Assembly: GCA_022264855.1 (NCBI GenBank)
Contig: JABYQU010000072.1
Span: forward strand, 1 to 64,000
Source: Lenzites betulinus
Taxonomy: Eukaryota; Basidiomycota; Agaricomycetes; Polyporales; Polyporaceae
Reading direction: 5' to 3'
DNA length: 64,000 bases
Shown: one piece after another, positions 10,432 through 19,479 of the stretch
Layout of the letters: each line of letters starts with the position of its first letter
How positions within the stretch are numbered: position 1 is the first letter of the stretch
The notes under the pieces: model-generated
Told to the model about the DNA's origin: nothing
Database searches by the model: none
Seen by the model: the letters and a program-made list of their open reading frames with translations, nothing else
Translations under genes and position numbers: made by a program

Positions 10432-13400
10432 TCAACGCCGGCGTGACTTCTTTGTGCTCTTAGGCTCCTCTTGGGAGGGTGCAGATCGTTTCCTTTGTGA
10501 TGAGAAACCCGGGTTAGTGGGATAACCATGAGGAGCAAAGGCGACTTACTTCGAGGCTGCCCTGCCCTCAGCCATCCTCCAAATCGCCCACCCAACATCC
10601 TCGGCAGCTTCTTCACACTCCTCAATGGTGCTTGAGGCAATCTCCCTCCACCACATGAGGGACGCAAGCACCATGAATATGCCGTTCTTGCCGGAGTGAT
10701 CGAGCCGGCCCCAAGGCCCCTCGCCGGTGTGCACACGATTGGCAGCCCCATCTCTCCGCCACTCTGGCTGCAGGCATGCCCACCATGCGCGCCAGCGCTC
10801 GGCGTAGACGGCCTCGTCTTCGATGATCGGGTTCTTGTTGATCTTGCGTCCGAACTGCAGCCACTGCGCGACCTCTTCGGGGCGATTATCAGTGGGGAGG
10901 CCTTGCTTCTATGAGGACGTTAGCATAAGGAACCTGCTTGGATGAGAAGAGCATTTACCGTAGATACCCATTCATGGCGGCGTTCGAACACCGTCCACCA
11001 GGCCACAGCCCGCCTGAAGCCCTCACCGAGCTCCGCCAAATCCAGCCTTTCGAAGCCCTCTTTGAGCCAGGGCGGCCATGCGCTCATGTCGATAGCTACG
11101 TCGGGGACCCCTGACCTGGAGGCGGGTAAGGACGTGGGCGCAGTCGAGGACGCGGCGGCAGGTGTCGACGACGCGGTCGGATTTGCTGGTACATGTCGTG
11201 GGCGTGGGCGGACCTTTGCCCTTGTCGACGTTGTAGGCGCAGGCTCGGTTGATCTTGCAGGCGCGGGCTCGGGGGGCGATGTTGCGGGTGCGCCGGTGTT
11301 GGACGTCGTGGGCGCGGGCGTGGACGACGTCGACGCTGTGAGAGCGACAGCGTTGGATGTTGCGGCCGCGGGCGCGGTAGACACTGAAGGTGTGGGCTCG
11401 GTGGGCGGCGTTGCAGTCGCACCGGCGCTGGACGTTGTGGGCACGGGCGTGGAAGTCAACCTCGGCGTTGCGGGCGTGTCCTCGATCACGGGCGCGGGCG
11501 CGGGCGCGGTTAGCGTTGCGGGGGCGGGCTCGGTGGACGACGTTGCGGTTGCGCTGGTGTTGGACGTCGTAGGCGCGGACATGTCCTCGTTCACGGGCCC
11601 AGGCTCAGACAACGTCGTGAGCGCGTTGGACGTCGTGGGCGCGTTGGACGTCGTGGGCGCGTTGGACGTCGTGGGCGCGGTGGACGTCGTGGGCGCGGTG
11701 GACGTCGTGGGCGCGTTGGACATCGCGGGCGCATTGGACGTCGCGGGCGCGGCCAGCGTTGCGAAGGCGAAGGCGGGCGCGGTGGACGACGTTGCGCTGG
11801 CGTAAGACGTCGTGGGCGCGGGCATGTCCTCGTTCACGGGCCCAGGCTCGGACAACGTCGTGGGCGCGCCGGCATTGGACGTTGTGGGCGTGGGCTCAGT
11901 CGGCGTTGTGAGTGTGGCGGTGTCGGTTGTCGTGGATGCAGGCTCGGACAACCGCGCCCCATCCTCCTCTTGCTGCAGGCGACGAGAACGCCTCGGAGGC
12001 TCTTTCTCCAGCTGCTCTTCTGCAGCCTTGCGCTTTTTGGTCTTCTTGGGTGCGGCGGGTGTGGCGATATGGTGCTTGCCCATGATGGCCGCCATGGACA
12101 CAGCGTTGTTTGCCCTCGTGTTCGCGGCCTCCCGCTCCCAGTCCGATGACCTTGCCCACGAAAACAGCATGGACCGGCGCTGCTTCGCGCTGAACTTGTC
12201 CATCGTCGCTTGCATGGCCTCTCCAAAGCCGAGTGACTCGGGTGTCGGCGTTGGTCCACGGTTGAGGTGCTCGAATTCATCCTCCTCGTCCTCCAACTCA
12301 TCGTCCTCCAGCTCATCCTCCTCCAGCTCGTCGTCCTCCAGCCCATCGCCCTCAAGCTCGTCCTCGTCGCTGCTGTTCTCCCTGTCATCGTCATCGCTCG
12401 TTGCCGCACTCTCGGAGGAATCACGACCTCGTGTCTGTCGAGCAGCGCGCTTTCCCTTTGATTTGCGGGAGGCGCTCCTCTCAGGGTGCAGGGTGCCGGC
12501 TCTGCTCGGTAAGGGGGATATGGTCAGGCCCAAGGCGGAGAGCGCGGGAGTAGCAGGGGTGATCGAGGTGCCAGCGGTGGCGTTGACAGCGGGCTGGCCC
12601 TCAGCCTCCATGCGCTGTAGGTACTCTACTGCTGGTTAGCGGATGTTGTATGTAGTGTACGCTGATACACATACCAGGAGTCTTCATCAAGAAACGTGTG
12701 AAGGAGCGCATCACGTCGCGTCCAAACACAGGCTCCTCATAGACATGCCAGGGCTCTGGCACTGGACCGCTGGTTCGACCGGACGTCACGCTGGAGTGGC
12801 AGGGATAGTGTCAGAGAGAAAGGCAGACGGGCAGCGTCGAACATACGTACACCTTCAAAAAAAACTCTTGCGGGCCGCTGGGGAGTGCAACGCCGGCGAT
12901 GAGCGTACAGTACAAGCCTGTGTAGTCTTGCAAGAGCTCCAGCAGAGGCTGGACAACGGTGGCGAAGTTGCCCCGCGCTCTATGCAATCTATAAGCCACC
13001 GCGCTCACAAGTAAAACGCGCGATACATACTGCTGGATTCCGTCATTGTCGATGTGCGCCGCCCCGGGCAGAGCTCTCTCTTCGTACTCCGCCATTTCCT
13101 CCTCGTGGTTCCGCTTCGTCTCCGCGTCGAGCGCGTCGCGGACTTCCTCGGGCTCGGCTGCGAGCAGCTCTCGCGCGATCGAGCTACGGAACGCCAGGCT
13201 TCTTCTGCTTGGTAGATTCGCGGCTGGCCAACGCTCATCGAACACGGCGCTCACGTCCTCGGCGTTCTTCGTCATGTATAGCTGCCATGGGGACATCCGC
13301 CGCGGTGGTGGGATGTCCTTCGCTCGGTTCTGCAACGCGGCGAGGAGCGGGCGCCACGGGTTTTGCTCCTTCACAGTCGTTGTGGTGTATCGATAGCTAA

Positions 13401-13859
13401 GGTGGGTTTTGATGCGCTACACCAGTCGAATTAGCTACGAGGGGAGAGCGAGCATGTAGAACTCACCTGCTCAGTCTGCTCAATTACCCTACCCTTATTC
13501 TCGGTGGTCTCCTCGGAAGGGGCGGGCTCCAGGTACAAGTGGAGGTCGCTTGGGTCCTTGTCAAGGGGGAGGTACCAGGGAAACTTGGCCCAGTACGACG
13601 CGAACAAGGCGTTGAAATACTTGGATATGAGCGCGCGGCCCTTCCCCTTGACCTGGCAATACCCAGTAAGTTGCTCGTCCAGGAAGGCCTGCCGCTCGCC
13701 GTGGAAGTTGCCCTGATTCCCGGCCCTACCGCCTTTCTTTGGCTTGCTTTGACGGGCTCTCTTGCGGCGGTCGCGCGTCGGTTGAGAAGCGGCTGTCGGG
13801 GCACGGGTGACGTCGGTCGCGTCGAAGAGGACAGATGCAAATCCATCCCGTGAGGACAT
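10432..13859 (-). CDS. KDZ-cassette protein with divergent HMG-like box (outer copy)
   Basis: This multi-exon minus gene starts at 13859 (MSSRDGFASVLF) and ends with a basic tail (KKSRRR, stop at 10432). Ordered blocks are GGRAGNQGNFHGERQAFLDE and YWAKFPWYLPLDKDPSD (exon 1); SPWQLYMTKNAEDVSAVFDE through IARELLAAEPEEVRDALDAE to HEEEMAEYEE (exon 2), which resembles a degenerate HMG box; VVQPLLELLQDYTGLYCTLI; SGPVPEPWHVY; and, after a long Thr/Pro/Ala repeat and acidic linker, WPPWLKEGFERLDLAELGEG and WRAWWACLQPEWR with GKNGIFMVLASLMWWRE. The inner element carries a homolog with the same blocks (19480-22807). A divergent HMG protein is a known companion of KDZ-TET elements; a DNA-binding role is inferred. 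It is transcribed divergently from the gene at 14106. Confidence 0.75.
11580..11800. repeat. 18-bp coding minisatellite in the HMG-like gene
   Basis: The unit GCGTTGGACGTCGTGGGC and close variants repeat about nine times in a row (densest at 11623-11750), encoding APTTSN-type hexapeptides in the disordered linker of the outer HMG-like protein. The whole of 11200-11900 is built from looser variants of the same unit. Confidence 0.85.
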
Positions 13860-14105
13860 CTTGCGTTGCGGGGGCGCGCAAGAGAGACGTGCGGAGAAGG
13901 CCTGAGTACAAGCGTATGACCAGGTGGCAGGCGACGCGTTGGCTGAAGCGCTGAAGCGCGTCGGGCGCTTCGTCGTTCAACAAACCCGGGGTGCCCCAGC
14001 TGTCACGTGCTGGTTCTGATCGACCGATCGCCGTGACCGATGGTTGAACGTCGAACTTCAACCACGACCACGACCACGACCTCCCCTTCCCTGCTCTCCT
14101 CAATC
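13860..14105. promoter_or_regulatory. Divergent promoter interval, outer cassette
   Basis: These 246 bases separate the start codons of the HMG-like gene (-) and the double viroplasmin-like gene (+). The inner element has an equivalent interval of 247 bases (22808-23054). The matched spacing suggests a conserved bidirectional promoter. I see no clear TATA box. Confidence 0.45.
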
Positions 14106-15250
14106 ATGCCTCGAGTCGACCCCGAACTCATCAAGGACTGGGACACCCTCGCGGCCTCCATAGGCAAAACCCCCAAGCTCGATCAGGAGGGGGAGATCGT
14201 GTCCATCGGGGCCACCGGCCCCAAGGGCAAGACCTACGTCGTTTGGGTTGGGCGCGCAGTCGGCCTGTTCAAGAACTGGTGCGTCCCCCGCTATTGTGTT
14301 CCTCTGCTTACACTGATCACCTCCTCAGGGGTCTCACAAGTGCGATGGTCACCGCGTTCCCCGGTGCTATATACAAGTCGTTCAAGACGTGCGAGGAGGC
14401 ACGCGCCGCCTGGTACGAAGGCCCGACCAAGCATCTGCCTGGCTGGAAGCCCCCGCCTCCCCGCTCAGCAAGGCCCACCCCGCAGTCACATGCTGCTGCC
14501 AAGCAGTCCGAGGCCCAGGCTGAAGAAGGCGCCCTCACCGCATCCCCTCTCGTTACCGCCACCGACGTGCACGTACTTCTGCCGCCACAGGCGATGGAGG
14601 ACCCAGAAGCGGACGCTGACGTGGACGACGCCTTCTTGCCGTGCGCGACGACGCCATCGCGCACCTCGTCGATCTCAAGCGTCTCCAGCATATCCGAGTG
14701 GTCCGACACCGTCGATGAAACCATGCGGCCGCGGCCCTCGGTTCTCACAGCCGACACACTCTCACTTTACAGCGCCCTCTCTCCCGCCATGTCAGAGCTG
14801 AACCTGCACGGACTTTCGCCGTCGACGCCTCGTCGGGCCAAGCACGGCGCGCGCTCCCCGAGCCCTCCGCCTTCTCCTACCACCCCAGCGTCTATGCGCC
14901 GGCTGACTCGCAAGCGCCAGGCACAGGGCTCACGCGACATGCAGCCTGAGCCCAAGGGTGTCCATGTCCGCAAGGGGGATGTGGTGTTCGTCGTCATCAG
15001 GGGGGACCGGCCCGGCATATACTTCGACCGGTAAGTCCGACATCGCATACCGCGCCAACAGGCCTGATACTGAGGGAACAACGACAGCACGTCCGCCTTG
15101 CTGAATGCAGGGTGGAACCCCGGCATGAAGATCGTCGCGTTCACGTCGCTTTCCCAGGCGGCGTGGTACTTTGTGCAGAAGTACATGCAGCAGAAGGTCG
15201 GCGTCCCCGTCATCGAGGTCTTCAGCGACGACAACGGCGAGGGGTTGTAG
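14106..15250 (+). CDS. Protein with two RNase H1-N/viroplasmin-like domains (outer copy)
   Basis: Three exons: 14106-14278, 14329-15030 and 15088-15250, in frame. Domain 1 (about residues 40-85) reads YVVWVGRAVGLFKNW then GLTSAMVTAFPGAIYKSFKT and EEARAAW. This is the pattern of the viroplasmin/RNase H1 N-terminal fold: an aromatic-V-GR-GL/IY-W stretch, then FPGAxYKSF and an EEA helix. A Ser/Pro-rich linker follows. Domain 2 at the C-terminus repeats the logic: VFVVIRGDRPGIYFDR, then PGMKIVAFTSLSQAAWYFVQ. Such domains bind double-stranded RNA or RNA-DNA hybrids in RNase H1; a similar role here is inference. No RNase H catalytic domain is present. The ATG at 14106 follows closely on the divergent promoter interval. 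The inner homolog is at 23055-24270. Confidence 0.75.
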
Positions 15251-15380
15251 CTACGTGTTCCGGGCCCCTGTACTATGTCTTGCTGTATAGTATCCTCAAT
15301 GTCATCGTCTGTCTGTGCCTTCTAGTGTGTCAGGGTGGTGCAGATAACATCCATGCACATTGAATACACCACTACAGTAA

Positions 15381-16044
15381 CTAAGGAGCATCCAGGCGTG
15401 CCTCAACAGCTGCCATGATCCACTGCACTTTAAAAACAACAGAGGTAACATTCTGCCATACCTGGAGACCTTCAGCGTGTGCTAAACCCTGCAGTGCGCC
15501 TTCCCCGAGTAACCGCTCCACCTCATCCAGTATAGCATCCCCCTCAACTACCCAGCTATCCTGCAATTGCACCCAGGTCTCATGGGCCTCCTGATCCACC
15601 GTCGCGCAGCGGCGTTTGGCGTCGTATTGAGCAATAAATTGTGCACGGTCCTCGCGATATCCCCATGCCTTGAGGCGTATGTTGAGCCTGGAAAAAGACG
15701 TCGAGAGCGCGACATTGGGTGTGAGAGGTATGGCGAAGGGACCAGCCCTGGGAGCGTGTTAGTTGTAAGCGTATGAAGGGTTTGCATGTTCGCCACGTCC
15801 CACACTCACCTGGCTACAGTACAAGATGGATCCGATGACCCACCGAGGCTATTCTCCTCGAGCTTGGCTTGCCTGAGAATTACACTAAGCCAGGAGGGCG
15901 CGAGGGGGACAGACGAACTCACAGTTTGAGTTTCTGCCGGTGCCGATGATTGCGAGCTCTGCGAAGCTTCTTCTGCCTCGCAATCTTCGCCGGTAGGTCT
16001 TCTGTAGAGGCCTCGGAAGCGCGTGTCGTCGTTGAGCATGCCAT
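15381..16044 (-). CDS. Small KDZ-cassette protein with basic N-terminus (outer copy)
   Basis: I place the start at the ATG at 16044 because that frame alone (KIARQKKLRRARNHRHRQKL) matches the inner homolog (RRLKQAALRKARNKRFYETK). After two short introns the C-terminal exons read AIPLTPNVALSTSFSRL, LKAWGYREDRAQFIAQY, VEGDAILDEVERLLGEG and VVFKVQWIMAAVEARL, closely parallel to the inner copy (QIPLTPNQTLVSRLTTL, LLVWGFTEDLDAFTQTF, GDDILDEIQ, SAFKVQYMMVFANVYVD). The product is basic at its start and helical after it. I know no name for this family. Conservation between two diverged elements shows it is a true cassette gene. Palindromes lie directly upstream (16107-16250). Confidence 0.65.
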
Positions 16045-16106
16045 GAGCCACGACGTGTGATGTGCTGGGGAAGCGTCGTGTCAGAGACAACAAACACGTA
16101 CTGCGA

Positions 16107-16250
16107 TGACCCGCGTCTCACCCTGGCTGAGGCTTGAGGTGTGCGGTCAGGCGCGCATGAGACGCGTCTCAAGTGGCCTTGCGGTGAGGGCGTATGAGAC
16201 GCTTACGCTGTTTCGCAGGTAGACGCGATTGTTCAGTGAGACGCGTCTCC
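16107..16250. promoter_or_regulatory. GACGCGTC palindromes upstream of the small gene (outer)
   Basis: A perfect 14-bp palindrome TGAGACGCGTCTCA is at 16158-16171. Near-copies lie at 16107-16120 (TGACCCGCGTCTCA) and 16237-16250 (TGAGACGCGTCTCC), with a half-site TGAGACGC near 16195. They lie between the start of the small gene and the 3' end of the TET gene. The inner element has analogous sites with changed flanks. Confidence 0.7.
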
Positions 16251-16314
16251 CCCGGGCGGTGATCAGAACACAGCTCAGCAAATGCTTTATAGTAATACGT
16301 CCATGCATGCTATT

Positions 16315-18225
16315 CTACTGGAACTCCTTCCAATTACTCAGCATACCTAGCCCCTGCTCCCACCTTTCCTGGCCAGTGTGCTCCAAGGGGATTGTGTCGG
16401 GCTCACGATCGTACTCACGACGTGAGCGACAGCCGCACTCAAGCCAGCGGAAGAGCCCGCCAGCGCTGTACTGAGTGATTGAGAGCCTGCTCTCCCCCTT
16501 CCCGATCTGTGTGTTGGAATGCCGCAGGATCGCAGACGGGATGAGCACCGTCGACCCCGCCGGTACCTCAATAAGCATCCTTAGATCCCATAGGATGAGG
16601 TGTCCTCCCCGCGTGTGATCAAAACTCCCCAGCGGGGTGACGGTGCACCACCCCCACGGAAGATTCAGGCCATCGATGTGTATGTAAGTCACCGTTCTGG
16701 GCCCGAGGTTGAAGGTGCAGGCGGCGAACGCGTTGTTGGAGAAGTTCGGGCGCAGCGCGGGGTCGTGTTCGCGGAGCTGGCGAAGGCTTGTCGCATAGTA
16801 GGTGTGCAAACGTGGCGCCCACAGTCGAAAGGCACCTGTAGCCCCATGAGCAAGAATCACGGAATAGACAGATGTGGAGGGCGTACCATTAGCGTAATTA
16901 GCCAGTCGCCGGATGCTGGGCCTGGCCAGCAGCCCGTTGAGTACGCGCTGGACCGTAGGCCCGTTGTCGAAGTTGCTCGGGTGCTGCCATCGAGACGTAT
17001 GAGTTAATGCCAGTAATGCATGGCATAATGCGAGCGCGTACCGTCTGGCCCCCTCCATAGGATATCCCCGACGTGATGCACGGGTATTCTCCTCGGCGAT
17101 GGAGGTATTCACCATTCATACCGCACGTCGCCCGTGCATCCTCGAGGGCGCGCGTCGCGTCGCATACCTCTTTATCCCACCCTTCATCTCTTGGGCGACC
17201 TGCTAGCACGGCGAATACTGTGCCTTCAGCATCGACGATGGGGCGTGGGGTCCTGACCCCAAGGAGGGCTGGTTAGTTTGCGGAGTACAAGCGAGAGTGA
17301 GTTCGGCTTACCTTCCATCCCAAGCAACGTACTTAAATCCTTTCTCTACCAGCTCCTTCTTTGTCACCGATTGGCCATCCACGCTGGAGCTTTTGAGGTG
17401 GCGCGCTATGTACGATGTCCGCGCGGCGCGGTGGCGCAGGGCGTCGATGGAAAATTCGCGCGCGCGGGTCTTCGCTGGCATAGGCGTGCTTGCCTCAAGC
17501 AGCACCGACTCACCGCGACGTCGCCGCGCAACCGCCTTGAGCTTCTGGGAGACTGAATACGAAGCCTCGACTTCCTGCGAGCGTGCGATCCGACGGCGCC
17601 TCTTCGAGCGCTGCTTGGCGTGATAATCGTCCTTCGACATGGCGGCGGTGCGTAGCTTGCTCGGTGAAGATGCTTGGTGGTGTGAGGGCGGCGCTGTGAA
17701 CATCTCTGAGGTGCTATCAGGTGAGCGTTGACTGGGTGGAGGGGGACGGGCTGTGCGACTGCGTCGAGGTTCGAAATGCCAGAGAGAGGGTTGCTGTTGG
17801 CGTCATGGCGGATGACTGAGTCTTGCCCGGGGTGCTCTAGTAGGTAGTCGCCATTCGTACTTGCAGCCTTGGCCAAGTCGCGGAGCGAGAAGCTATCCGG
17901 CGCGTGTAGAGGAGTCCCAGCGTCCGAAAACCACGGAGAGAACACGCGCCCGCGCCGAGTCTGCAGATGTGGAGTAAGCGCTCGGTGCTCCGTGGCGGTC
18001 GGGGAATCCGGCCCACCTTGCGAAACGGCGCCAAGAGGCAGCTGGATTCGGGCACGCCTGCGAACGTAAAAGGGGTCAGCGCTCAGCGGTCGTTCTCGAT
18101 TTGACTTGTACAATCGGAGCCACGGTGCGGGAGACCCGCGGTCCGGGTTCCAGAAGGCGGATCCTCGCTAAGCGTTCGCCCGCACCGCAGCTACGAGAGA
18201 TGTCGTGGAACTTACCGGCAGGCAT
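16315..18225 (-). CDS. TET/JBP-family dioxygenase (outer copy)
   Basis: This is an Fe(II)/2-oxoglutarate enzyme that would oxidise 5-methylcytosine in DNA. The first exon (18225-18216, ATG CCT GCC G) joins in frame to GVPESSCLLAPFRK, then to TRRGRVFSPWFSDAGTPLHAP. A Lys/Arg-rich middle follows (YHAKQRSKRRRR), then AVLAGRPRDEGW, HRRGEYPCITSGISYGGGQ and the catalytic core: FNLGPRTVTYIHIDGLN (HxD metal ligands), GGHLILWDLRMLIE, IPSAILRHSN (distal His) and RLSITQYSAGGLFRW (Arg for 2-oxoglutarate). All ligands are present. The frame changes near 17740-17800; I could not settle whether this is an intron or an indel. The divergent KDZ transposase starts 185 bp away. Confidence 0.85.
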
Positions 18226-18409
18226 GTGTGCTAGAGTAAGACTCGAGGAGGAAGCTATTGAAGCATTTGGCTGGCGCCGGCGGGGGAGGGCGGGGGTAAG
18301 ACCAACTTGGGAGGGTTCATATAACCTTCCAGCGCTAATGTGTGACGAGGAACCCCTTGGAAGTCCCGCGTGCTAAGTTAGGTTAAAGAAGCCACCCAAT
18401 ACGCCAAAT
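18226..18409. promoter_or_regulatory. Divergent TET/KDZ promoter interval (outer)
   Basis: These 184 bases lie between the start codons of the TET gene (-) and the KDZ transposase (+). CATATAAC at about 18319 is a possible TATA-like element for the transposase. The inner element has the same arrangement with 324 bases. Confidence 0.4.
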
Positions 18410-19015
18410 ATGAGCCGCGGAGGGCGCAAGCGCCCTGGCATCCCGGTGGCCGCAGACGTGTCCTGCGACTACGACATCAGCGCTGCAGAGGCAGCCTCCA
18501 CCCCGTCAACAACCCCCGTCGTCCTCTTCGACAACCTCTCCGACGACTTACGACGCCTCTACCGCGAATCGGTGCCTCTGCCTTCGCCTTCAACGGCTTC
18601 TGCTACCCTCGCTACCCCTACATTCTATGACCAGCCGCTCGCCGACATAGGTACCACCGACGACTGGGATCCTTCTCTCGAGCGACAACGCCCTCAGCCG
18701 AGCTATCAAGCTACTGTCGAGGATGCCGACGAAACCGAGCCTCAGGGAGCTCAAGAGTACGAAGAGCGTGACCCTGCGCGCCGGTACGAAAACTCGGTAT
18801 GTGCGGCAGCCCTCCATGCATCATGCTGAGCTGACCTCCCTCAGGACGAGCCAATGAAGACATGGATACCCATGGCCGCAGATTACTTGGACGAGAATCT
18901 GCGATATGAAGGCCGCGGCGATTTCTCGCAAATGATCTGCCCTGGCTGCCCACTTGCGAAGGAGGAGCGCGGCAAAGCAACCATCCGCTGCCGCGACTGC
19001 TCCCCCAGGCTGTAT
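18410..19015 (+). pseudogene. KDZ transposase of the outer element, 5' part
   Basis: Exon 1 is 18410-18796 (MSRGGRKRPGIPVAADVSCD..). Exon 2 starts at 18845 (DEPMKTWIPMAADYLDE..) and carries the first cysteines of the CxC2-like zinc cluster (MICPGCPL.., IRCRDCSPRLY). The frame is cut at 19015, the end of the GGCTGTAT duplication. It resumes at 31649 as CEECTASRHVDIPFHSIQ. Removing the insert and one duplication copy gives CRDCSPRLYCEECTASRH, which aligns with CRDCIPGPLCCEACMVRRH of the inner transposase. Confidence 0.85.
19008..19015. repeat. 8-bp target duplication (left) of the inner KDZ element
   Basis: GGCTGTAT, repeated at 31641-31648. The junction without the insert restores the outer transposase frame exactly. 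Confidence 0.9.
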
Positions 19016-19366
19016 CAGCAGCTGTTGTACCAATAATGTGTCACGAACCGTTTAGCTTCCGTAACCGTTTTACATTACGAACCGTCAGGCCCCGTAATGT
19101 GTCACGAAGCCCCGGTGGCTGTTCCGCTGGGCCGGGAGCTCCTCCTGGCGCCCTCTCGGCTTCTCGGCTTATTGCCTATTCCGGCAGGCTCCCTTGGTAT
19201 GTCTAGTATTCGTTTTGTACCTCCTCGGTTGCACTCTACGCGATATATTTCTATTTGCCGAGTAGATACAGATCGGTGCTTACACATGTACTCCGTTTTT
19301 TTCGGACAAATTTGGGACCTCCGGGCTTCTCGGACTTGCTCAGAAGTGCACACTAGCAGGGCGCTG
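19016..19366 (+). repeat. Left TIR of the inner KDZ element
   Basis: Begins CAGCAGCTGTTGTACC and contains repeated TAATGTGTCACGAA and ACGAACCGT motifs near the tip. It ends where the right arm meets the stop codon of the transposase. Confidence 0.9.
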
Positions 19367-19479
19367 TCCTTCAGGCACAACGTGGCAATAGAATAGCCCA
19401 CGGGGAACGGTAGATACAGGGCATGGGGATGGGGTACATGGCAGAACAGAACAGCGTGCATAAAATGGGTGCGGGGGCC

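Noticed and set aside
11390..12639. Plus-strand frames rich in Ser and Val-Gly repeats
   Set aside because: They are antisense to the repeat linker of the HMG-like gene, so the repeats explain them.
14106..15250. Viral origin because of the viroplasmin-like domain
   Set aside because: The domain is widespread in cellular RNase H1; no other viral gene is nearby.
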